A DNA stretch of 64,000 nucleotides, from NCBI GenBank assembly GCA_032433595.1, contig JASWJB010000024.1, positions 124,001 through 188,000 of the forward strand, read 5' to 3'. Shown here in pieces: positions 49,153-60,200 of this stretch. Position 1 is the stretch's first letter; each line of letters opens with the position of its first letter. The position numbers and the translations under genes are program-made. The notes beneath the pieces were generated by a model that was not told the origin of the DNA, searched no databases, and saw only the letters and a list, made by a program, of their open reading frames with translations. Origin of the DNA: Conoideocrella luteorostrata. Taxonomy: Eukaryota; Ascomycota; Sordariomycetes; Hypocreales; Clavicipitaceae.

Positions 49153-50365
49153 ATAGTTATTCTTTTTCTGAGATGGATGGCAACCAAAAAATGGGCGACT
49201 GAAACCGCTCTAATCTATGTTGTATGTCTACGGCTGGACATTAAATGATTCCATAAACCATTGCTCTGATTGCGCCGTTACCTGTGTGATCTAGATGTAA
49301 ATGCCATTTTTTCCGCGGGAATCTTACAGAGCTCCAGTAATAGCTTGAGCAATGGACTTGGAGTAATCAATCTGGGTGTTTGTGGTTGTGTCATTGATCC
49401 ACAGTTTCTATTTATAGCTCATAGACCTGTTCTTTCAATGAGATCCCATTTCTAGTGGAACAAAGTCTCACAGCAGCTTCATATTGCAACAATTTTGTCA
49501 AACGCCACATTTATCCAGCATTTGAGGTAGCCAGCGATGCGGTTGACCACATCTGCCGCCATGCCCAGCGCTCCGGTATGCTTCCGGACGAGAAGTTCCA
49601 CTCCAAATGCCCAAAGCGTCCTTCGTGTTCCAGCTCAACTACAGACCGATACATCATATGTGTGCGTTATTTATCTGCGTTTCCCGCTTTAATTCGCCAG
49701 GCTGTCGATTCAATGTCATGGGTGCCTAACCTCCGACGTGTATTATACAAAATCTGTTGCCAGTACTGGATCCAGCGGACCGGCCACTCCAGTCCCCTTG
49801 TCATTCAGGCTTTTTGTAAGAACCATGTGATGAGTGCACAATTGCTGACTTTTCCGTGAATTCCGCTCAACTCATTCTATTGTTGGTGCCATTGCTGTAC
49901 GGTGGCCAATAAACAGCCTGTATGCCAGCGCTACTGCTTGGCAGGCGCCCATACGGCGGGCAGAGGATCGCAAAATCGACATGAAATGTATTGTTCTGCG
50001 ATGGGATGGTTTGGGTGGGTGACATTCAGGATGGATCAGTGGCAGCCTGCTTAGCTGGTTACGCAATTTCGTTGTGGTTCTGCATTCCACGTATCCCCCT
50101 TGCATGGCTCTCTTCGGTGCTCTGCTACGTTTCGTGTGGAAAGGGTTCCCCCAAGACTGGTGTCTTGGTGGACAGCGTGTCTGAGCAGAACCTTTGTATC
50201 TAGTCCGTAGAGAAAGCTACCACTCGTTACATAAAAACACTACGATCAGTGGCATCATGAAGCCAAAGACACATTTTGCACACACAAACTGGCTCGTCAA
50301 ACGGTCCCTTCGAAACTGTATAGAAGCCTCTATTTAACTTTAGAATGACCCTTTTTGTCGCTCCA
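49153..50365. other. Intergenic 1.2-kb, convergent sedolisin and Zn2Cys6 gene
   Basis: 3' flanks of two genes ending toward each other. No supported gene or repeat. Confidence 0.55.
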
Positions 50366-52084
50366 TTACATGACGCAGCAGTAATCATCCATCGGCTCAT
50401 GGACCTGCTTCGCGTTTCTCCCCTGCTGAGCCTGCGGTCTCGGCCTGTAGGCCGGGAACCAATCTATCTCCTGGGCCAGCTTGGACGGGGCCTCCTTCCA
50501 GTACTGCGCCTCCTCCAAGAACCTCCACATGGGGGACGTGGTGCGGTGAAACTCCAGCAGCTCCCGCAGCCTGTACTTCATCCAGCCGTCGGACACGCAC
50601 CAGGCCGCAAACGTAGAATGGGGGATGAACTGCGCGGACCACGGCCATGGCGCCTCGCCCGAAGCGTTCTCCGCGAGCAGGATCGCGTCGACGCACAGCA
50701 GCGTGGACTGCTTCTCCAGGTCGTGCTCCGAGCTGGGCTGCAGCTTTCTCAGGAACGAGTTCAGCATGATGCTCACGGCAGTGCGTAGTGCCTGGGACTC
50801 CCTGTGGCAGGTCCGCTCTTTGAACGTCGGCCACGCCGTCCGCAGGGGCGTGTTGATGGGATGGGCGACGGTGGAGTCTTTGTGCCGGTACTCGTCGAGG
50901 CTGAGGGTGTAGTACGACTCGATTGTCTCGATGTTCTGGCGTGGCTGCCGCATGAGCTGTGGGATGCCGGCATACACTTTCAGGCCGAAGCAGAAATGGT
51001 AGAGCTGGCAGTTGGGGCTGAGGAGGTTCTGCGGCGGTGAGAACTTGGCGACGTTTTGGATCCATGGAAACAATTCGACGTCCGAGTTGACCATGCTGTC
51101 TACCAACTGAGAGGTTGCTGTTAGCTGCTGTTTGCCACCTTGTACCGCATCTCGTTGGTCGTGACAATAGCGACAGTAATAGTAATAGTTCTAGGAGAGA
51201 TGGATTATTTATATTGACTTACCACGTCAGTAGCCATAGCATTCACTGCCCTGTCGACAATCTCGTCTCTCGGGTCGTGACACTGCTGGCTTTCAGGAGA
51301 GTCCTGGAGTCGCAGAATCCTCATCAAAGCCTCCAAGCCTTCACCGTATCCCCGCATCCTGCTCTCACCGTCATTCCACCAGTTGTTACAGTGAACGAGG
51401 AGCTTGCTGGCATAGGCAGTGTCTTTATCAAGACCGTCGTTGTCGCCGAGGCTCGCATTCAACAATTCACAGGCTCGGCTGTAGCTGCGGAAACATCTGC
51501 CCTGAGAGTCGGACGAAGGTGACCGCACATGTTCTAGAAGGCGCTGGAAGGCCTCCACAGCTGCGTCCAGCGCGGCAGGGGAGCTAGAGTATCGCGGGAT
51601 GTCGAGTAATATCATCCAGTGGTACTTGTGGTCTGGATTATAGCTCACATCCGGAGGAGGCGTCGGCTGCTGAACTCTTCCCTCTCTGGGGCTCTGTTGT
51701 TGAACCTCCTGAGAGCTCTCACGCGGCGTGCCCGGCGGGGAGTGAGTCAAGATGTCCTCATAGCCTGATGGTTCGAATTGGAAATCGATATTGGTCTCCG
51801 AGCTCCTGAGCGGACTGACCGCGCCCTTTGGGAGTTTCAGTCCCTGCTTCCACTTGAATCGTTGCATGCCGACTCCAATACACTCCATCTCGCGCTCTTT
51901 ACAACGCACACATGGGTTGCCGCCTTTACACTATAGCGCCAACCGAGAACAGACAACGGGTCAGACAGGACGATCAGGCTTATCGAGGAGGGCGTTTCTA
52001 CGCTGGTATGGAGCATGAAGGACTTACCTTCTTCTTCCACATGTAACAGGCATTGCAGCCTTTGTATGAACCGACTGCTGGCAT
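50366..52084 (-). CDS. Zn2Cys6 DNA-binding protein with C-terminal CaaX box (CCVM), paralogue A
   Basis: Exons (complement) 52028-52084, 51223-51930 and 50366-51106 (501 aa). The N-terminal binuclear zinc cluster is complete: C10-x2-C13-x6-C20-x5-C26-x2-C29-x6-C36. Intron 1 falls right before C20, after the 19th codon. A Ser/Pro/Gln-rich linker (about 60-120) is followed by a helical C-terminal region of the kind seen in fungal C6 regulators. Near the end come AAWCVSDGW, the block WKEAPSKLAQEIDWFPAY, and the last residues DDYCCVM. The final four residues form a CaaX box with Met at X, a farnesylation-type signal. It is paralogous to the gene at 55415-56997. DNA binding is inferred from the cluster, and prenylation from the tail. 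Targets are unknown. Confidence 0.88.
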
Positions 52085-55000
52085 GGTCTGGTATGGGGGC
52101 CAAATTGTACCCTTATTAATAGTTTGGTGATATATAAGAGGCAGTAGGCAGTAGGCAGTAGATTAGAGGTAGTAGTAGCAATATGATTGTGAGCGTTGGC
52201 TGTACCCCAAAAAGGACTGCCAAACTTTTCCAATTGGATAACAAGTCACAGGCACAGGCGTGTTACGGCTTCACTCGTGAACGTAAAGATGTGAATGTGT
52301 ACGTACGTGTACGTGGGATCATGGGCTTTAATATACATAGAACCAACGGCCTCCTCGTCCCGTATGCGTGCGGAACGCTTTGGACACAGCAGCAGGGTAA
52401 AGTACTGCGTGACAAGATACACGCTGTCTCCCATGCGTTCCTGCGGGCGATTTTCCCTCTCTCCCAGACATTGTATGTAACCTCTACAGGCGCAGCAGCA
52501 AATCGTTTTCCCATCGGCGAACTTGGACCAGCTTGTAGGGGGCACCTTGGCTAAGTATACAGAGACAATGAGGAGTGGAAATGCTGTCAACGTCGGTAAA
52601 CCGGTAAACTTCTTGAGGGTTCGGCCAACCCTGACAGGGGTTCTTGGGTTCTGACAAGACGAAAGGAGGGGACGGCACGGCTTGATACCAGGCTAGGGAG
52701 GTGTTAGGCTGGCTGGGCCAACACCGATTTGCTCTAAAACTATCGTTTTGCTCCCTCTCCCTCTCTCTTCAGTGCCAGAGCAGGACCTAACCAACCGTCA
52801 GCAGGTGTCTTTTCCGTTGTTGGGGCCTTGTTATGCACGATTCGGGGAACCTAGAGGTCCCGCTCTCTTCCTCCTCCTCCCATGTACTGTATGTAAGCAG
52901 TAGTGAGGCCAAGCGGGTGGTTGTCTTCTCGCCCTTCAACCCCCTCCTCACAATGCAACGTCAAGTACGGAGTGCGAAGCATTGCTTTAGGTTGCTGGCA
53001 GGAGGCCTACTGGGTCTTTTTTGCAAGGTACAGGGCATTCCGAGTTTGTCCAGTTGCGGGCTGGCTGCCTTTGGGCGGGGAAGAGAGACTGTGTGTGTGA
53101 GTGTTTACTCCGTCCGAAGCGTCCGTCAGCAGAAGCTGCGTGTTTGGCCTCACGGGCCGGTAAAGCCCGTCCAACACCCGGTGTGAACCGGGGGGGAGGG
53201 AGTCTTACCGCCCCACGCTGGGCAACTGAAGAGAGAACGAGGCGCAGACTGCAGCTATCACAAATCACGCTGCCAAAGCTCATCATAGCCTCGTTAGAAA
53301 GAAGGGGGGGGGGGCCTAATAACTAATAGCCAAGCATCCAGTCCGGTTGGGACAGACTTCCGTCGTTGGACGTGGACGCGGACGAGGACGACAGCCAAGG
53401 CCAGGCAGGATAAGAGAGAGTGCAGTAAAAAGCCCTCAGTGGGAAGAACCAACAAAAGGGACACCAACGCTGGGCCGGCAGAGAAATGGTCGGGCGTACT
53501 ACGCTGTGTTGGTAGCACTATGCAACGCAGCTCCGCAATGGCGAACGTGCTCGCTCCTCTTGTGACGTTTGCTTCGGCGGCCGAACAGTCGGGCTTGACT
53601 CGATAACGGCAGGAAAGCGACAGGGGAGAGACAGCTGCGTGCTATGACGGCAAGAACCCAAGATTAGAAAACAAAGGTCGTATCTCAGAATACGGCTGCA
53701 TGAGACTCTTCGCTCCGAGTATTGTTCTGCCTGGTTTATCAAGGTGAACGTCGCTTGCTTGCAGTGTCGTGGCCATGCCATGCCATGCCATGTCGTACAT
53801 AATGCGTGTCAACCCCTCAATAACTCCGGATATTGCTTGGTTGCACAAATATTACATACAGTACATGAGTGATTTCTCACATGGTGGCATCAGCCCCCGT
53901 TCGCTCACACCTTGCGTCTTCCCTACGGCCAACGACATCTCGTGTGGGTATTCTTCCTGGGGGTCTCACTTGGTTCGATCAAAAGCACACCAAGTACAGC
54001 CTCGAGTTGCTAAAAATCAAAGCATGTACTCAGGACTTGCGCCCTATTATGCATCGGTCAACCGGCGAACTCTTCGCCGATCGGAACTAATATCCACTTC
54101 TTGTGGGGATCGACGGAAATTTGAGGAGCTTTTACCTGCAGCTTCCATCAACATCACGACCAACTGCAGGAAAAACATCATCAACCAACAACAACCAGCC
54201 AACAGCCAACAGCCAACAGCCAACACAGTGGCCTGTACGGAGTAGAGCACTATCAGTTAGGTCTTAGGTGTGATTCCGTTCTGGCCTAGCTCGCAGTCAA
54301 GGGTTGATGAAGGGCGTCACGGATGTGGCCATTCCAGGCCGTCTCCCCGCCCCCTCCGTGCGTTGTGGTGTGAGTGGATTTCGCTGCAACACCCATCATC
54401 GAGTATACGCCGATGCGCCATCCCTGAAGTGGCAGGCGAGAGCAGACGCGGCGCTTGGTCGTCAGATCACTCCCAATGCAGAAGTCCCTCAGGTGTCTGC
54501 GCACACTGGCTGACTGGCTGTAAGTCACTACCTCAGCATCGTGGCATTGCAAGTGGGTTGGGAACCTCTCCAAGAAAGCGATGTTGCTCTTCTCCGCAGG
54601 TAGGCAATCATGTAGTAGTTCCGCCCCAAGGATCCTGCTCCTCCCCAACCCAGCCTCTGCACATGTGCGTGGTTGCTTGCGTGGTTGCTTGCCTGTTTGC
54701 CTTGCTGTGCATGAGCGGATCAGTTATGTGTGGCATTGAATTTACATGCAGGCCTTGCTGGTGTCTCTCATCAGCCCACTTGCTCGCTGCCTCAGGTTTC
54801 TTTGCTTTTCTCGCCTCTCTCGGCCGATGACTCGCCGCGGTAGGCCTAGCTAATGCTGGAGAATACGGGGTAACCACTCCGTAGCCAATAGCAGAAAGAC
54901 GAAGCACATCTTCGCGATAAGTTCCTGGGCGGGTAGATAAACCAATGGGATACCATCCGCTGGGTCACGGCCGTTTGGCCCCGGCGAAGGTCTGGCTGGA

Positions 55001-55414
55001 ATGTTGCCATCCTGGCGCCTCATCGCCCGGGGTCACAAAGTGGCTTCAGACTCGGAACTATCCATATCAAAAATAGCAAAGTAGCTAGCATTATGATGTA
55101 ACTTGGCAACATTCTTATCTACGTGCAGGAAATCCGTGCTTTGGTGTGTCTAATATGAGACACATATGCAACCGTATTATAGTTGCCTGCAAATGCCTTT
55201 GTCAGGTGGTTGAGAGCATGTCCGAGGAAGAGGGGTGGTTTGCATGATTTCTTCAACGGCCGCCTCTTCCATGCACCATCGTATCGAGGCCATCCTCCTC
55301 TCGACGCCAACAAGAACGTGGTAGATCACCCGCCCCGAACCCACAGTTACATGACAACAAGCGGCACACGACCAAAAGCAAGGAAGGAAGAATTGCCTAA
55401 TTAAACAAGAACCC
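52085..55414. other. Gene-free 3.3-kb spacer between two divergent Zn2Cys6 genes
   Basis: No supported gene. It holds small repeats: a run of 11 G (53304-53314), four CCATG units (53773-53792), four CAGCCAA units (54196-54223), two 12-bp TGCGTGGTTGCT units (54666-54689) and one TACGGAGTA motif (54236-54244). It must contain the promoters of both regulators. Confidence 0.55.
54196..54223. repeat. Tandem repeat, four perfect copies of CAGCCAA
   Basis: Short intergenic microsatellite-like array between the two Zn2Cys6 genes. No known role. Confidence 0.8.
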
Positions 55415-56997
55415 ATGCCCGCTTTGGGTTCCTTCCGCGGCTGCGACACTTGTCGTAAATGGAAGAAGAAGGTAAAAAACGTTTTTTTTTAATTTTCTTT
55501 TTAACTCACGAGTCTTCCGCAATAGCTGATGGCTGACCAACTTCGTAGTGTGATAGACGCAAACCAAAATGCTCTCTGTGCACAATAAAGAACCTGCCTT
55601 GTGTAGGTGCTGACCTGCAGCGGTTCAAGTTCAAAGACCTGTCATCCGTATTCACGGCTGATGAATGCCGCACGAGGGTTTCGAAATCACCAAGCAATGG
55701 CTCCACTCAGCTCGCCGCATCTTTACTTTGGTTCTTTCAAAATCCTGACCAAGGACAAAACTCATGCTGGATGATTCCGGAAGTTTGGATGTCAATCATT
55801 GGCACTTCACCGGCCGTGGATAAATCTCTGTCTGCTCTATTTAGTGTCGTGTGGTCTAGACAGTCATCCTTGTGTCAAACAAATATGCTGGCTTTAAAGA
55901 AATACACTTGTGCCTTAGCTGCAGTCCGAGACAATATAAATGACCCGGCAACAAGATATCAGAAAGAGACGCTGGTAGCTGTTTATCTGCTAACAATTTG
56001 CGATCCCTGGATGACCGATCAGACAAGTCGTGCATTAGTCCATAGCAATCAGCTCCCTGGGCATTTTAATGCATTAGAGCATATCGCAACCGTCTTAATG
56101 CAGGAGAAGAAGAAAGATGAGGTACTATTACAGGCTCTAAGTAAAGCAGCATTGCAATTAGTAAGTCGTCTTTGCGCCGGTGTCAGCCGGATAGACATCC
56201 ATCTCTGCTTTACCTAATCTAACGCGATGTAGCTAATTGAATCGCCATTCAATTCGGAAAGGATTTTGCCGTCGTGGATGTGGGAGCTTTGGAACTTGTC
56301 ACCATTAACATTGGCAACCTCCCCAGCAGAACGTCCGCCACGAGAAGCCCACCCAACAGCTCTTGGTTCGGTTCCTAACATCCACAACTTTAGTATGGAA
56401 GAATCTATAATTATTCGCGATCTCATGCGCAACCCACGGCAACACTTACACGTCATAAAATATTTATATTGTAACCTTGTAAACACATATCCATTATGTG
56501 TGGAGTATTGTGAACAGAATCCGGTTATAATAAGGAAAGACCATATCAGATTCGATATTCGCCAACAGACTATCCGAGGGGAATCACAGTGCGACTTGAT
56601 CTATTGTGGAATCGTGATGAACGCATTTCTTCGAACCGTTAACCCCGAAGATGATATTCTGGCCAAGGATCGTGTCTTTTTCTGTTCCGAGGCAGTAAGG
56701 CACGGGGAAGAACTCAAGTGTGAACTCCCGATAAGCGCGCTCGATGTCCCCCCGGAGTTGATAGCGGCGTGGTGCGTAGCAGAGGACGCCGGTACAAAGG
56801 CGAAGCTACGGCAGTTGATGGAAGACTACCGCTATTCGTGGAGCATGTGCCATATTCTGCGTTGTATTCCCAATTGGAAGGAAGCTCCAAAAAAGTTGAG
56901 TCGAGAGATTCCATGGATTCCGCCGTACAAATATGGAAAGGAGGAATGGATAGATGACTTTGATACCGAGATGTGGAAGTATTGTAGTGTTATGTGA
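55415..56997 (+). CDS. Zn2Cys6 DNA-binding protein with C-terminal CaaX box (CSVM), paralogue B
   Basis: Exons 55415-55471, 55549-56160 and 56233-56997 (477 aa). Zinc cluster: C10-x2-C13-x6-C20-x6-C27-x2-C30-x6-C37. Exon 1 is 57 nt and codes for 19 residues ending KKK, the same length and intron position as paralogue A (MPALGSFRGC versus MPAVGSYKGC). The second intron also falls at the matching place. C-terminal matches to A: IAAWCVAEDAGTKAKLRQLM and WKEAPKKLSREIPWIPPY. The last residues are MWKYCSVM, so the protein ends in a CaaX box with Met at X. The linker after the zinc cluster is shorter than in A. It converges with the ABC transporter 235 bp downstream, so it is a positional candidate regulator of that gene. 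This is inference only. Confidence 0.87.
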
Positions 56998-57232
56998 TGA
57001 CGGTGGCCTGTTTTGCTGCAGCCGTGAGAGGCTTCGAAGCTGTAACTGTATCATAACTTGCTGTTTCACCAATTGTCGCTATATTCTCCACGCTCTGCCG
57101 CAGGGCGAAGAAAGAGGTCTCTCACCTAGCTTATTGCGAATCTACCAAGGGAGAACCTATATGTATTATTCTGAACTGTGCGGAAAATAGACTTGGTATA
57201 TGTTGTCAAATTGAATTATGCAAATAGCAAAA

Positions 57233-60200
57233 CTATCTACTTCCTCTTGATGCCCGCCTCTCTGCAATAGAAACTATCCGCCCATCGTCTATCTCCACAA
57301 CGAGGTCCGCATTTTTGAGGGTTTCAGGCTGATGTGAGATAGTAATCGTGGTGCAATTGCGGAATGCTTCTTCTATAACTTGCTGCATTACTCTGGCCGT
57401 CTCGACATCTAATGAACTCGTCGCTTCATCAACCAGGAGGATGCTGCTGTCATTTTCAAGCTTATGCAGCATTGCTCGTGCAAGACTTAGTAGCTGCCGC
57501 TGGCCATGAGAGAATCCCATGTCTGCCAGTGGTGCGTCAAGCCCGCCGCGAGACGCAATATAGTCTACCAGTCCTACCTTGTCGAGGACTTCATTGAGTG
57601 GCCCATTCTGACTTTTATCAGAAGCTGTACTTATGGTATCAGGAAGGATATTGTGACGAACGCTCCCAGGGAGCTCCACTAGATCTTGCGGAATTGTGGT
57701 TATGATGGATCTGAGAGCCTGTCGCGGAATATCCAATAGGTCTATACCGTCTATTCTCACCACACCTGTGTAATCCAAGAAGTTTAGAAGAGTCAAAATA
57801 AGCGAACTCTTGCCACTGTGTGCCATATGTTAGTTAGAGTGCGAAAGTATTAAGCAAGGCTGCCATAACATGCCTTCCGGTTCGACCAATAACCGCTATG
57901 TTTTGACCGGCTGTGATATTCAGGTTAATCCTGTCAAGAGCCACCTTTGGTGACGAACTGGATGCGCTGCGATAGAATCATCATTAGCGCTGGGACCCAT
58001 GACTCAGAGACAAAGAGGCGGTCCTTACTTGTAGGTTGATGTGACGTCGATGATCTGTATGGCGCCTTGTTTGAGGCAACCAGGAGGTAGAGATGCTTGC
58101 TCGCGATCTTGCTCGATTGGAGTATTTTCAGCAAATGATCGTATGCGTGATATGGCACCAAGCGATGTCTCGAGGGATACCCATACTTCGACAAGTCTGC
58201 CGATGACAACCCCGAAATTGACGAGATTCAGAAGAGCGAGGCCAATCGCGCCTTGGGTAGTTGTGTCCTTTATACACAAGGCCGTTGATACTAGAACAGT
58301 AGCTATGCCAAGAACAGACAAGTCTATAACAAGAGTAAGCCATCGTTGAATGCAGAACATGTAGTAGAATGGTCTTTGCGAAAAGTCAAGAATTGCCAGG
58401 CTTTGAGATAGATATTTGGCATGCCACCCGAAACTTCGGATATGTAATAGACCAGCCGCCAGCTCGGTGAATTGAGTGTAGAGTGGAGTCTTTGCCTCCA
58501 AGTCAAGATGTCGTATCTGTCGCGAAGTCCGAAGATAAAAATACTGAATCAAGTAGAGAAAAGCAAATATGAATGGAATTACAGATGCGGCGTAGGTGCT
58601 ACCCGAGGTAATGATGGCAACATCGAGAAGCGTCAAACAGCAAACTAAGATTCTGTTAGCAACAAATCTACATTGCGCAGCTGGGCAAGAGACCCGAAGG
58701 CATACAATATACAAAGAGATAGAATGACGAGGGTAAGTCTTGGCTGACTAGAGTCATGTCTTGACTGAATCTATGTGAAGGTTAGTACGCACATGCCACA
58801 TCTTTTACTACAATGTTAGCTTACAAATTAAGGATAGATCCAGAGTTTGTGGATGACAGGAATGAAAGGGTGCATCTATAATTAATGTTAGAAGTGTTTT
58901 TTTCTGGTTATATCGTGGCAATATGTCTCGTACTCCATAACTGTGTCCACAAGTTTTCGGTGCAAACTTTCAGACGTGGCCGGCACAATTTGGAGGTGGT
59001 AGATGCTGGATGGTTATCAGAACGAGTTTGAACAGGAAGCTATCTTTATCTCAAACCTCAATGTTATGGCACTCCATATAAAATGAGAGCAGCCTAGTAA
59101 AATGTATCCAAGGAGCCAAAACTTATCCTTAGGCGCATGATCCACCCAGATTCGAATAAAAATATCTAAGACACTTGTTAGACGGCTCAGTATTTCGGAC
59201 TGATTGTGAGTACATACCAGGTAATCTCTCAGTGGCTGTATCAATTACAATGGTTAACAGCCATATAGACCATGTCCATTTACTAGCCGATGCGAGGTAG
59301 TAGGAGTAGAGCCTAAGGTCTCCTTGCTGGCGCGGACATGACATTTTCTCCGACACAGGGTTGTTCCTTGCCACAGAACATTGAGACGTGATTTGATCTT
59401 GCGTTGGGGGGGTGTCCTCCAAGTCTGGTTCATTCGGCTTAGCTTTAATCAATTCCTTGACCTCAGTTTGATTGTGCCATGCATCGGCTACGTTCGATAA
59501 AGACCTTACAGACCCATCATTTTCGATCATTAGGATCCGATCCGCTGTTTTAATGTACTCCACTACGGCATGTTTAGCGTCAAGTCGCCACTGGAAGATA
59601 GCGAAACCTACCTGCATGAGTTGTCATAATAACTGTGCTTCCGATCCTTTTAAACAAGCCATCCGCTGTGAATAGTCGACAGAATACAATGTCTGCTGTA
59701 GGTCGGTCTAAAGAACTGAAAACGTTGTCTAGAACTAGAAGCGGGGCTCTACTGTAGACGGCTCTCGCGAGTGCCTATATGCGAACTGTGTCAGAATGCT
59801 GTGACGTCCGAGGAAATTCTGTTAACTCACAACTCTCTGTCTCTGCCCACCACTGAGATTTGTTCCACCGTTTCCAGCCGCAGTTTGATCGCTATTAGGA
59901 AGTTGTCGTAAATCCTCATTGAGAAGGCACGCATGAAGCACTGTCTCGTACCAATCCCTCTCATAGGGCTGGTCTCCGATAATATTCTCACGAATAGAAA
60001 TACTCTTTAACCAAGGGCTTTGGTCACAATACGCGATTTGACGCCGTTCAACGTATATAAGTCCAGAGATAGCAGGCGCCTCTCCAAGTATTGACCGAAG
60101 AAATGTTGTTTTACCGGAACCCGTGCGGCCAACAACGACAGCGATCTCTGCGCGTGTAATTGAAATGTTGACATTCTTAAGCAAAGGGACCTTCCCTACT

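Noticed and set aside
50397..51167. 256-codon minus-strand open frame overlapping paralogue A
   Set aside because: Shifted frame of the GC-rich coding exon. The composition is Arg/Pro/His-rich without domains, while the overlapping frame matches paralogue B.
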